From Neobacillus niacini (GTDB lineage Bacteria; Bacillota; Bacilli; Bacillales; Cytobacillaceae): a stretch of DNA of 64,000 nt. The DNA is taken from assembly GCF_023715415.1 (NCBI RefSeq), contig NZ_JAMBOB010000002.1, positions 124,001-188,000 on the forward strand, read 5' to 3'. Shown here in pieces: positions 16,397 to 24,808 of the stretch (positions within the stretch are counted from its first letter, which is position 1; every line of letters starts with the position of its first letter). The notes beneath the pieces are model-generated. The model was not told where the DNA came from. It ran no database searches and worked only from the letters and a program-made list of their open reading frames with translations. Made by a program: the position numbers and the translations under genes.

Positions 16397-17869
16397 TTAA
16401 GCCTGCTCAAGCTCAGAGCGGTAATTATCAAATTCTTCTTGAACTTCCTTTGAAGGAGCTTTGTCGATTAGGCTTATAATAATAATCGCGAGACTGCTAA
16501 ATAAGAACCCAGGTGCTAATTCATATAGATCGAATAATCCACCTTTAAGAGATGACCAGACAATAACGGTAACAGAACCGACAATGATTCCAGCGAGGGC
16601 ACCATTTCTTGTCATTCGTTTCCAGAAAAGACTTAAAATAATAACAGGTCCAAATGCTGCACCAAATCCTGCCCAGGCATAACTTACAAGTTCAAGGACC
16701 TTACTTTCAGGATCGTATCCTAAGAGAATCGCAATAATTGCAATTCCAAGAACAGCAATTCTGCCAACAATCATTTCTTCTTTTTTAGAAGCATTTCTTC
16801 TGAAAAGTGATTTATAAAAATCATTCGCTAGCGCACTAGAAGAAACGAGTAATTGTGAGTCAACAGTACTCATGATTGCTGAGAGAATGGCTGCGAGTAA
16901 AAATCCGGCTACCCATGGATTAAATAAAACCTGTGAGAACATGATAAAGACTGTTTCAGCGTTTTGAAGAGGTGAATCCCGAAAGTAAGCAATACCTGCA
17001 AATCCAACAAATACTGCTCCGAATAGGGAAAGAATCATCCAAACCATTCCAATTAAACGTGCTTTTGGAACGTCTTTTGTTGACTTTAATCCCATAAATC
17101 GTACAAGTATATGTGGCTGACCAAAGTAACCAAGTCCCCAAGCTAATAAAGAAATAACACCTATTGTGGTAGCACCAGAATATACATCAAGATGTGTTGG
17201 ATCAATTGCTCCAATTTTTTGAACAGTTTCATTCCATCCGCCAAGTTCAAAGATTGCAACAATAGGGATGATAATTAAAGCTAAAAACATTAAGATTCCT
17301 TGAATAAAATCTGTCCAGCTTGCTGCTAGGAATCCCCCAAAAAGAGTATACGAGAGAATAACAGCTGCTCCGACCCATAAGGCTAATTCATAGTTCATTC
17401 CGAAAGAATTCTCTAGTAAAATAGCTCCGCCTACAAGACTAGAAGAAGTATAGAAAGTAAAGAATACAAGAATAACAATGGCAGAAACCACACGGAGAAT
17501 TTTTGACTGATCACGGAAGCGATTCTCAAAAAAGTCTGGAACCGTTATTGAATCTTTTGATACTTCTGTGTAAACACGTAGCGGTTTGGCAACAAATTGC
17601 CAATTGAGATAAGCTCCAACGGCTAATCCGATAGGCAGCCAGATTTCGCTCATTCCACCTATATACATTGCTCCAGGAAGTCCGAGCATTAACCAGCCGC
17701 TCATATCTGAAGCCCCTGCACTTAAGGCAGCAACTCCCGCACCGAGCCGCCTTCCGCCAAGTACATAATCATTCAAATCTTTCGTCATTCTTGCTGCTAC
17801 AATTCCAATAACCAACATCACTGCTAAATAAATAATAATTGAAATTAACGTAGGTACGTTAATAGTCAT
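16397..17869 (-). CDS. putP: Sodium/proline symporter, SSS family (PutP/OpuE-like)
   Basis: A 490-residue symporter with about thirteen membrane helices. The SSS signature region is clear: GRRLGAGVAALSAGASDMSG near residue 40 and GGFLAASWTDFIQG near residue 180, both typical of proline carriers. It would bring in proline with sodium, for nutrition or osmoprotection. The ATG directly abuts the stop codon of the 35-residue gene at 17870-17977, and its ribosome site (AAAAGGAGAGG) lies inside that gene, so the two are translationally coupled. Proline biosynthesis genes follow on the same strand upstream. PutP versus OpuE cannot be decided without a tree. Confidence 0.9.
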   Translation of the reverse strand: MTINVPTLISIIIYLAVMLVIGIVAARMTKDLNDYVLGGRRLGAGVAALSAGASDMSGWLMLGLPGAMYIGGMSEIWLPIGLAVGAYLNWQFVAKPLRVYTEVSKDSITVPDFFENRFRDQSKILRVVSAIVILVFFTFYTSSSLVGGAILLENSFGMNYELALWVGAAVILSYTLFGGFLAASWTDFIQGILMFLALIIIPIVAIFELGGWNETVQKIGAIDPTHLDVYSGATTIGVISLLAWGLGYFGQPHILVRFMGLKSTKDVPKARLIGMVWMILSLFGAVFVGFAGIAYFRDSPLQNAETVFIMFSQVLFNPWVAGFLLAAILSAIMSTVDSQLLVSSSALANDFYKSLFRRNASKKEEMIVGRIAVLGIAIIAILLGYDPESKVLELVSYAWAGFGAAFGPVIILSLFWKRMTRNGALAGIIVGSVTVIVWSSLKGGLFDLYELAPGFLFSSLAIIIISLIDKAPSKEVQEEFDNYRSELEQA

Positions 17870-17977
17870 TTAACCCTCTCCTTTTTCAGTAAAATATGTG
17901 ACAACAGAAAGTACAATGAGTGAAAGCATTGGGACCATTAGCCACGCCCAAGTTGCTTCTGTAATAGCGTATTCCAT
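17870..17977 (-). CDS. Symporter small accessory protein, 35 aa
   Basis: A minus-strand frame of 35 codons with an AAAGGTGGTGAT ribosome site, opening MEYAITEATWAWLMVPMLSL and continuing as one membrane helix ending in a charged KGEG tail. Its TAA is immediately followed by the ATG of the sodium/proline symporter. One-helix mini-proteins encoded just before SSS symporters are a known pattern (annotated as symporter small accessory proteins), so it probably associates with or stabilises PutP in the membrane. Confidence 0.75.
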   Translation of the reverse strand: MEYAITEATWAWLMVPMLSLIVLSVVTYFTEKGEG

Positions 17978-18027
17978 AAAATATCACCACCTTTCAGATT
18001 GTTTTCTATAAAACTACTACTATATTG

Positions 18028-19290
18028 TTATCGGATTTGTCCATTACCGCTCATAACATATTTCACGGTTGTTAAAGCTTCTAACCCCATTGGACCGCGA
18101 GCATGAAGTTTTTGCGTTGAGATTCCAATCTCCGCACCAAAACCTAAAGCGCCGCCATCCGTAAATCGAGTGGATGCATTATGGTACAATGCGGCAGCGT
18201 CTACACGCTGCATAAAATATTCAGCAGTTTCATTGTTATCCGTAATAATGGCTTCAGAATGCTTTGTTCCATAGGTTTCAATATGTTCAATTGCTTCATC
18301 CACGTTTTTAACAACCTTTAATGCAATGTGTAAACTTAAGTATTCATTTGCCCAGTCCTCCTCGTTTGCAAGGGAAGCATTCGGAATATCAGTTACAATC
18401 TTCTCGTCGCCATGTACAGTGATGGAATGAGCAGATAATGTGTTGATGAGGTCAATTTTATGTTTTTTTAGCCAATCACGATGCAAAATTACCGTTTCAA
18501 TCGCATTACAAACTGCAGGACGATCAGTTTTTGCATTCACAAGGATACGAAAAGCCATTTCGGCATTTGCCTCTGAATCAATGTAAAGATGACAGTTACC
18601 AACGCCAGTTTCAAGAACTGGAACACTTGCATTCGAAACCACTTCATTAATTAACGTTCCTCCGCCGCGAGGTATTAAGACATCGATATGTTCCCTCATT
18701 GTAAACAACTGCTGTGAGACTTCTCGGTTCGTACTATTGATAAATTGAACTGAGTCCTTTGGGATTTTTGTATGGCTAAGAGCACGGTGCATGACATCAA
18801 CAATGGCTTTGTTCGAATGAATCGCCGATGAACCGCCTTTAAGGATAATAGCGTTACCAGATTTTAATGCCAGCCCTGTTGCATCCACGGTTACATTTGG
18901 TCTTGCTTCATAGATCATTCCAATTACACCTATTGGAACGGATACCTTTGAAACATTTAGTCCATTATCCAATTTTTTATTCAATAGGATCTTACCAATT
19001 GGATCTTCTAACGCTGCAACTTGACGTAGACCATCTGCAAAATCAAAGATTCTATTTTTCGATAATGCTAAGCGATCCATAAAGGCTTCAGTAAAAGCTT
19101 TTTTCCTTCCCTCTTGTAAGTCCTTTTCATTTGCCTTTAATATGAGATCAAACTCCGTTTCCAATCTTTTAGCTAATGCAAATAATGCATGGTTTTTATC
19201 TTCTGTTGATAGAAGACTTAACACTTTTCCTGCTTTTTTAGCCTGAATCGCCTGAGCTTCTACTGTTAATTTTTCATTTAATAAATGCAT
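18028..19290 (-). CDS. proA: Glutamate-5-semialdehyde (gamma-glutamyl phosphate) reductase
   Basis: ProA reduces gamma-glutamyl phosphate to glutamate semialdehyde with NADPH, the second step of proline synthesis. The protein has normal length (about 420 residues), the catalytic Cys in DRPAVCNAIETVI and the GSSAIHSN and PRGGG nucleotide-binding segments. ATG 19290 is chosen for its GAGGAGG site. It is last of proC-proB-proA. The frame stays open for 15 codons upstream to the TAG that ends proB, so the two genes are in the same frame and split only by that stop codon. Confidence 0.95.
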   Translation of the reverse strand: MHLLNEKLTVEAQAIQAKKAGKVLSLLSTEDKNHALFALAKRLETEFDLILKANEKDLQEGRKKAFTEAFMDRLALSKNRIFDFADGLRQVAALEDPIGKILLNKKLDNGLNVSKVSVPIGVIGMIYEARPNVTVDATGLALKSGNAIILKGGSSAIHSNKAIVDVMHRALSHTKIPKDSVQFINSTNREVSQQLFTMREHIDVLIPRGGGTLINEVVSNASVPVLETGVGNCHLYIDSEANAEMAFRILVNAKTDRPAVCNAIETVILHRDWLKKHKIDLINTLSAHSITVHGDEKIVTDIPNASLANEEDWANEYLSLHIALKVVKNVDEAIEHIETYGTKHSEAIITDNNETAEYFMQRVDAAALYHNASTRFTDGGALGFGAEIGISTQKLHARGPMGLEALTTVKYVMSGNGQIR

Positions 19291-19335
19291 CAAATCCTCC
19301 TCTTTTTTTTGTCTCAATATTATTTCCAGTTCTCC

Positions 19336-20178
19336 CTAAGGTACTGAGTTAAAGGCTATCCATTTTTCCTTATGGTTTAGATACGTTGAAGGTTTTTCAC
19401 TTTTAAAGTAGGTTCCTTTTGCTTTACCTGCTACCCCATTAATGACTACATTTTTTCGTGCAGCATTTCCTAGAAAGGTAGTAATTCCTGAGGCCATGGC
19501 TATCTTTACAGCCTCAATTTTAGATTTCATACCGCCTGTTCCAATCATAGTCCCGGAACCAACAGCAGCAGCTTCGATTTCGGGAGTAATTTCAGTTACA
19601 TATTCCAGCAATTTAGCATTAATGCTTTTTGTGGGGTCCGCACTATAAAGCCCATCTATATCAGACAAAATAACTAATTGATCAGCATCTATTAATCCAG
19701 CTACCTTTGCTGAGAGTGTATCATTGTCACCAAAATTCATGCGATCATTTGTAACGGTGTCATTCTCATTGACGATGGGAACCATACCTCTTTCTAATAA
19801 TACGTTTAAGGTGTTTCTGACATTTTTATAGCGGTCTTCGTCCAAGAAATCACTTTTGGTAATTAATATTTGAGCGGCAACATAACCGTGGGATAGAAAA
19901 AGCTCTGAATAGGATTCCATCAATAATCCTTGGCCAATGGAGGCAGCAGCCTGTTTTTCTGGTAATGAATTTGGACGTTCTAAACAACCTAATCTTCGGT
20001 ATCCAGCAGCAACCGCACCAGATGAAACTAATACCACTTCATACCCATGGTCTTTTAGATAGACAATTTCATTCGTAAGCTTTTCAATTTTCCTCCGGCT
20101 AATTTCACCATGACGGCTTGTTAACGAACTGCTGCCAATTTTAATTACTATCCTAAGTGAATTTTCGTTTGTGATCAT
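19336..20178 (-). CDS. proB: Glutamate 5-kinase lacking the PUA domain
   Basis: An amino-acid-kinase-fold protein (280 residues) that phosphorylates glutamate to start proline synthesis. IKIGSSSLT, VSSGAVAAG, NENDTV and GTGGMKSKIEA motifs are intact. Most bacterial ProB proteins have about 365 residues with a C-terminal PUA domain. This one stops at KEKWIAFNSVP, where the linker to PUA normally begins, and the codons after the TAG (GELEII) still resemble that linker. So the PUA domain appears lost by deletion plus a stop. The ATG overlaps the proC stop (ATGA), and ProB/ProA are in one frame. Confidence 0.94.
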   Translation of the reverse strand: MITNENSLRIVIKIGSSSLTSRHGEISRRKIEKLTNEIVYLKDHGYEVVLVSSGAVAAGYRRLGCLERPNSLPEKQAAASIGQGLLMESYSELFLSHGYVAAQILITKSDFLDEDRYKNVRNTLNVLLERGMVPIVNENDTVTNDRMNFGDNDTLSAKVAGLIDADQLVILSDIDGLYSADPTKSINAKLLEYVTEITPEIEAAAVGSGTMIGTGGMKSKIEAVKIAMASGITTFLGNAARKNVVINGVAGKAKGTYFKSEKPSTYLNHKEKWIAFNSVP

Positions 20179-21029
20179 CCAATCACTCCTGTGCTAATCT
20201 TTGATTCTTCTAGCTGTAAGCTAATTTCTTTGGAGCGATGGGCGGCATGTTTTATTGCCTCAGCGATTGCTTTTCCACCGCCATTTCTCTTAAGTGCCTC
20301 TAAACCTGCTGCTGTAGTTCCATTTGGGGATGTTACGTTCTCTCTAAGAATCTTAGGGGATGTGCCATCTTCTTGTATCATTTTTGCAGCTCCAACAATC
20401 GTTTGGGCGATTATTTGCCGAATAATCTGTGAATTCAGTCCGCTTTTTTGTGCTTCTTTTTCCATGTGCTCCATTAAGTAATAAAAATATGCGGGTCCAC
20501 TTCCAGCAATCCCTGTAAAGAAATCCATCTTTTCTTCAGGTATTACGTAGACTTCGCCAATAGATTGAAGTAGCTCTTGTGCGATTGTAATGTTTTGTGC
20601 AGAGGTATGATTACCAGATGATATTGCTGTAGCAGATTCCCCAATCATGCTAGATGTATTTGGCATTACTCGAATTACCTGCTGACCAAATGGCGCATTT
20701 TTTTCGATAAATGTGGTGGATACACCAGCTAAAACTGACAGAATTAGATGATTTGGTTTTAGGGAATCAAAAATTGATTGTAAAGAGGTTTCTGCATCTT
20801 TTGGTTTCATAGCGAGGACGATGATATCAATATTACATATATCAAGGTTATTTCGGTTGACCCCGGTAATTCCATACTTCTTTTGTAGTTCTTTTAAGCG
20901 GTGGTTATTACTCCGATTGGTAACTGTGATATTTTTGGGTGGAACTTTCTTAGAATGAACGATTCCTGAAATCATCGCTTCCGACATCGATCCAGCTCCA
21001 ATAAATACAATTTTCTTGTTTCCTAACAT
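20175..21029 (-). CDS. proC: Pyrroline-5-carboxylate reductase
   Basis: ProC reduces pyrroline-5-carboxylate to proline. The N-terminal Rossmann motif FIGAGSMSEAMISG, the MPNTSSMIGESATAI segment and the C-terminal VTSPNGTTAAGLEAL signature are all present. Length (284 residues) is normal. It heads proC-proB-proA, the gene order of the osmostress-type proHJA operon known in B. licheniformis. I found no T-box leader upstream, unlike the anabolic proline genes of B. subtilis. A SigA-like promoter lies at 21083-21110. An osmoadaptive role is therefore plausible but unproven. Confidence 0.95.
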   Translation of the reverse strand: MLGNKKIVFIGAGSMSEAMISGIVHSKKVPPKNITVTNRSNNHRLKELQKKYGITGVNRNNLDICNIDIIVLAMKPKDAETSLQSIFDSLKPNHLILSVLAGVSTTFIEKNAPFGQQVIRVMPNTSSMIGESATAISSGNHTSAQNITIAQELLQSIGEVYVIPEEKMDFFTGIAGSGPAYFYYLMEHMEKEAQKSGLNSQIIRQIIAQTIVGAAKMIQEDGTSPKILRENVTSPNGTTAAGLEALKRNGGGKAIAEAIKHAAHRSKEISLQLEESKISTGVIG

Positions 21030-21082
21030 GCAATCTCTCCCATATTGTTCGTATTGTTGTTCTTGTTTTTTTCAATGACCTT

Positions 21083-21110
21083 ATACTAACATGTGAGAAA
21101 TCGATTTCAA
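21083..21110 (-). promoter_or_regulatory. Likely promoter of proC-proB-proA
   Basis: The minus strand reads TTGAAA (21110-21105), 16 bases, TAGTAT (21088-21083), about 55 bases before the proC start. The rest of the 313-base gap 21030-21342 holds a TGGGTG...CACCCA inverted pair near 21250-21295 and no gene. Confidence 0.45.
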
Positions 21111-21342
21111 GGGAAAAAAGGGAAATAATGTGTATAAGACCTAATTAGTGAGCATGAGGTAAAATACCACCTTTTAATTAACCAAAATGAGCTCTCACGG
21201 TCGAAAATCGACTCTCAAGGGGAAATTTGAGGTTTTTTTGGACAGTGATAAAGATGGGTGCGAGATTTATTTGCTTGTAGCATAACACCCACCTATTACA
21301 TAAACTTTTCTTAGAGATATAAGACATTGAGGAGATGGGTGT

Positions 21343-21693
21343 ATGTACTTCGAAAGGCAAAAAGCTATGAATTTGGCGCAAAGTATAAAAGAGTTTATCG
21401 AATTTATCCATCGTCAAAAAAATAAAAACAACTTTCGAATCGATTCAGATAAATTGTATCAGGTTAATCTTTGGATTGAAGATTTTAAGTTTCAGATACT
21501 AGCAGATGAACTTAATAGAATAAATCAGTTTGACTGGGATGGTAAATACACGTTTTATTTAGTTGGAAGATTACAACAAGGAATTACTATAATTGATGAA
21601 TATGTGAAAAATAACTATCATGAATTGTTTATTTTAACTGCAAGATTATATACATTAAAAAACCTAAGTACAGCATTTAGTAAAATGGCATAA
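21343..21693 (+). CDS. Unrecognised 116-aa protein
   Basis: A soluble, basic, helix-rich protein with many aromatic residues, opening MYFERQKAMNLAQSIKEFIE. I see no signal, membrane helix or metal motif, and recognise no family. TGAGGAG lies about nine bases before the ATG, which supports a real gene. It stands alone between the proline operon (divergent) and the PTS gene. A weak hairpin and T run follow. Role unknown. Confidence 0.6.
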   Translation: MYFERQKAMNLAQSIKEFIEFIHRQKNKNNFRIDSDKLYQVNLWIEDFKFQILADELNRINQFDWDGKYTFYLVGRLQQGITIIDEYVKNNYHELFILTARLYTLKNLSTAFSKMA

Positions 21694-21705
21694 TCCTAGC
21701 CCGAA

Positions 21706-21728
21706 TCCGCTCACAGTGCGGAGTTTTT
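21706..21728 (+). terminator. Weak intrinsic terminator
   Basis: TCCGC (21706-21710) pairs with GCGGA (21718-21722), followed by a T run; the stem has only five pairs. Confidence 0.4.
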
Positions 21729-21846
21729 CCTTTATAAAGGATAGAAAATGCTTATGTTTTGATAAAGTTAGAACAATAGGAGAAAATAATAATGGATTCA
21801 TACTTAATAAGTTATCCAGTTAATTCAAAAAAAGGCGGTCTTATAT

Positions 21847-22314
21847 ATGTTTAAAAACTTTTTTAAAAACAAAAAAGATGATAGTGAAACTACGATTTTG
21901 CAGCCATTAGAAGGGGAAATACTGCCCCTGGATGTTGTTCCAGATCCTGTATTTTCTCAAAAAATGATTGGTGATGGTTTTGCCATTAATCCAACAAACG
22001 GGAGTGTTGTTTCTCCTGTTGATGGAGAAATAATCAGTGTTTTTCCAACAAAACATGCGGTTAGCATAAAGTCAAAAGGCGGCAGGGAAATCTTAATTCA
22101 TGTGGGTCTAGAAACCGTAAGCCTAAATGGTGAAGGATTTACAGCGTTTGTAAGTGATGGTCAAAGTGTCCAAAAGGGTCAAAAGCTTCTTGAAGCTGAC
22201 TTTCAATCCTTTAAAGACAAAGTACCTTCGATTATTACACCCGTGATATTCACCAACTTGGCTGAAAACGAAAAAGTCGTTATTGAGGGACAGGAAGTAA
22301 GAATTACGAAATAA
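21847..22314 (+). CDS. PTS glucose-type IIA domain protein (IIA-Glc/Crr-like)
   Basis: A free-standing 155-residue IIA protein of the glucose class. The two active-site histidines are visible: His70 in FPTKHAV and the phosphorylated His85 in ILIHVGLET. It would accept phosphate from HPr and pass it to an IIB domain of a glucose/sucrose-type permease lacking its own IIA, like YpqE of B. subtilis. No other PTS gene is nearby. The ribosome site (AAGGCGG) is weak. A terminator follows directly. Confidence 0.92.
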   Translation: MFKNFFKNKKDDSETTILQPLEGEILPLDVVPDPVFSQKMIGDGFAINPTNGSVVSPVDGEIISVFPTKHAVSIKSKGGREILIHVGLETVSLNGEGFTAFVSDGQSVQKGQKLLEADFQSFKDKVPSIITPVIFTNLAENEKVVIEGQEVRITK

Positions 22315-22319
22315 CCAAT

Positions 22320-22357
22320 AGGGTGCGGTTCCTCATCTGGAATCACACCCTTTTTTT
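22320..22357 (+). terminator. Intrinsic terminator after the IIA gene
   Basis: AGGGTG...GGTTCC pairs with GGAAT...CACCCT with small bulges, followed by seven T. Confidence 0.8.
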
Positions 22358-22388
22358 GTAATCAAAAATAATTAAATTAAAAACAAAT

Positions 22389-22493
22389 ATGTGGGTAGAG
22401 GGAAGCGAATCCAACTTAGCAACAATGAAGGCTCATAACTTTACAGGACTAAATTTAGAAGATATCCGCCCATCTCTTTTGAAGCATTATTAA
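22389..22493 (+). pseudogene. Coding-looking 34-codon frame, possible gene remnant
   Basis: ATG at 22389 opens a 34-codon frame reading MWVEGSESNLATMKAHNFTG and ending DIRPSLLKHY. The composition looks like the C-terminus of a normal soluble protein rather than random sequence. There is no ribosome site and no promoter between it and the terminator at 22320-22357. It may be the tail of a deleted gene or chance. I cannot name a parent family. Confidence 0.25.
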
Positions 22494-22582
22494 AGTAGTG
22501 GATTAAAACAATTTTTTATACTAAAATTATATTTAACTATCATTGGAAGTCGACTATCTGTTATGGAAGGGAGTAACAACAT

Positions 22583-23191
22583 TTGAAGCAAAACATCAAA
22601 GCAATCCTCGCACCCATGAGTCCAAAAGAAAGAATAGCTTATATCTGGGAGTATTACAAGTTTCTTATCATTGGGACTATAGCTGCCATCATTCTATTAT
22701 TTTCTCTGATTAATAGTATCGGTGAGAAAAAGGAAGTTGTTCTAAATATGACCATTGTTGGAAAGGGAGTGTCTACTGAAGGTGTTGTTCAATTACAGGA
22801 ATATTTAACTAACGAGCTTGTTAATGACAAAGCAGATGAAGAAGTTTTTATCGAAACTTTATCGTATGATAAAACAAGCCAAGACTCTGTTTCCCAAACA
22901 GCGCTGCAAAAATTGTTTGCACAGATTAGTATTGGAGCTATTGATTTGCTCATTGTTGAAAAGGAAATATTTGAGGACATCTCAGCACAGCAAAATTCTT
23001 TGTTAGCAATAAATGATTTTAAGGGAATGGATAAAATTATAACTATTAATGAAGAAACCTATGGAATTAGCACCTCGGACATAGATTTTTTGGAACCGTT
23101 AAAATTGGGTGAAAATATGGTACTATGCATCCCTAGTAATACAAAAAAATTGAAGGAAATAAATGAGGTTTTTTCACTCTTTTCTGAATAG
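22583..23191 (+). CDS. Membrane-anchored protein of unknown function, 202 aa
   Basis: The N-terminal MSPKERIAYIWEYYKFLIIG motif (cytosolic KER...YIWEYYK just before a single helix, residues about 30-47) is shared with a group of Firmicutes membrane proteins of unknown role. About 150 residues follow on the outside, with alternating strands and helices. It starts at TTG 22583, eight bases after AAGGGAG. The terminator at 23236-23271 ends the unit. No neighbouring gene suggests a function. Confidence 0.65.
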   Translation: MKQNIKAILAPMSPKERIAYIWEYYKFLIIGTIAAIILLFSLINSIGEKKEVVLNMTIVGKGVSTEGVVQLQEYLTNELVNDKADEEVFIETLSYDKTSQDSVSQTALQKLFAQISIGAIDLLIVEKEIFEDISAQQNSLLAINDFKGMDKIITINEETYGISTSDIDFLEPLKLGENMVLCIPSNTKKLKEINEVFSLFSE

Positions 23192-23235
23192 ACGAAGTAA
23201 GGAGATCATTTTAAAAAATTTTTAATAGAAATAAA

Positions 23236-23271
23236 TAAAAGGTGTGTTCCAGACATGGAGCACACCTTTTT
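23236..23271 (+). terminator. Intrinsic terminator
   Basis: AAAAGGTGTG...CC pairs with GG..CACACCTTTT across a 6-base loop, then T. It separates the 202-aa gene from brnQ. Confidence 0.8.
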
Positions 23272-23366
23272 ATTCTAATGGATGCTTGCAAATGGTATTA
23301 TACTCAGAGCCAACAAATGATATAATTTTAAAATATTGTTATTTATTACACCTAAGGAGATACATC

Positions 23367-24689
23367 ATGAATTTTTCTGCGAAGCAAGTAGTCTTTATTA
23401 GTTTTATGTTATTTTCAATGTTTTTCGGTGCAGGGAACCTTATTTTCCCACCTTTTCTCGGTCAATCAGCTGGGGAACATATTTGGCTGGCCTTAGCTGG
23501 TTTTATTGTTTCGGCAGTAGGGCTGCCGATATTAGGAGTGGTTGCAATTGCAAAGGTTGGAAGCTTGAATGAGCTGAACCTTAGAGTTCATCCTCTATTT
23601 GCTTTAATATTTCCATTTTTGATTTATATTGCAATCGGCCCAGGACTAGCGATTCCTCGTGCAGGAAGCTTAGCTTTTGAGATGGGGGCCGCACCGTTCT
23701 TACCGGAGAATTTGGTTGAAGGTCCAATCTCTTTATTACTCTATAGCATCGTCTTTTTTGGATTAGCGGCATGGCTGAGTATGTATCCCTCTAAATTGAT
23801 TAGTCTCTTTGGGAAACTGTTGACGCCAATCCTTTTAACCTTGATAGCCATTATTTTTGTAAAGAGTTTAATGGATCCTATCGGTTCATTTTCATCGCCG
23901 GTTGGGAATTATCAAGAGAATCCCATGTTTCAAGGAATATTAGAGGGCTATTTAACAATGGATGCCTTAGCAGCACTGGCATTTGGAATTGTTATTGCGA
24001 ACACCTTGACATCACAAGGTGTACTTGACTCTAAAAAGAAATCACGCTATATGATGTATGCAGGTTTAGGTGCTGGATTATTATTAACCGTGATTTATCT
24101 AATTTTAGGATATTTAGGCGCGGCGAGTTCTTCATTAGGACAAGCTGAAAATGGGGCCATCATTTTGTCCAACATCATGACCTACCTGTTTGGGAAAAGC
24201 GGAACCTTGCTACTAGGGATTGTCTTTACCCTTGCATGCTTCTGTGTGTCAATTGGTTTAATTACATCATGCAGCCAATTCTTCACCAATGCTATTCCGA
24301 GAGTCGCATATAAAGTATGGGTTGTTATATTAGCTGTTCTTAGTACTGCCATTGCAAATTTAGGATTAACGCAAATCCTGCAGATTTCAGTACCTATACT
24401 TGGAATGATATATCCAATTGCCATCGTTCTAATTTTCTTGGGTCTCATGGATGATTATATAAAAAGAAATCCATATATTTATGGCTCTGTAATCGGCTTT
24501 GTTGCTCTATTTAGTGTTTTAGACACAGTTAATAAAGTATTTTTAGAAAATCAATGGAATGGAGTATTTGAAATTCTTCCTTATTATATAGAAGGAATAG
24601 GGTGGCTACTTCCTGCGTTGGTTGGATTAATTGTTGGATATCTGTTAGGAAAGTTAAGAGATACTCCTGTACCAAGAACGAATCCATAG
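23367..24689 (+). CDS. brnQ: Branched-chain amino acid transporter, BrnQ/LIVCS family
   Basis: A 440-residue carrier with about twelve helices importing Leu, Ile and Val with sodium or protons. The family signature MLFSMFFGAGNLIFPPFLG near the N-terminus is clear. The start MNFSAKQVV at 23367 has TAAGGAGA at good spacing; the longer in-frame extension upstream would run through the previous terminator. The gene is monocistronic with a strong terminator. No T-box or leucine-responsive leader was seen. A TATAAT at about 23321 could be its -10. Confidence 0.93.
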   Translation: MNFSAKQVVFISFMLFSMFFGAGNLIFPPFLGQSAGEHIWLALAGFIVSAVGLPILGVVAIAKVGSLNELNLRVHPLFALIFPFLIYIAIGPGLAIPRAGSLAFEMGAAPFLPENLVEGPISLLLYSIVFFGLAAWLSMYPSKLISLFGKLLTPILLTLIAIIFVKSLMDPIGSFSSPVGNYQENPMFQGILEGYLTMDALAALAFGIVIANTLTSQGVLDSKKKSRYMMYAGLGAGLLLTVIYLILGYLGAASSSLGQAENGAIILSNIMTYLFGKSGTLLLGIVFTLACFCVSIGLITSCSQFFTNAIPRVAYKVWVVILAVLSTAIANLGLTQILQISVPILGMIYPIAIVLIFLGLMDDYIKRNPYIYGSVIGFVALFSVLDTVNKVFLENQWNGVFEILPYYIEGIGWLLPALVGLIVGYLLGKLRDTPVPRTNP

Positions 24690-24696
24690 TCTATGG

Positions 24697-24736
24697 TAAA
24701 AAACGAGAAACCCATCGATGTTTCTCGTTTTTTTTG
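24697..24736 (+). terminator. Intrinsic terminator after brnQ
   Basis: AAAAAACGAGAAAC pairs perfectly with GTTTCTCGTTTTTT across an 8-base loop. Confidence 0.88.
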
Positions 24737-24808
24737 TTTTCGTTACTAGCCCTGAATGGTATGATTTAGTAATCAGTATCAATTATGGCAAATGGGAGAG
24801 GTGTAGTT

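Noticed and set aside
21030..21342. T-box riboswitch before proC
   Set aside because: The 313-base gap has no specifier-loop layout, no conserved antiterminator T-box sequence and no terminator before proC.
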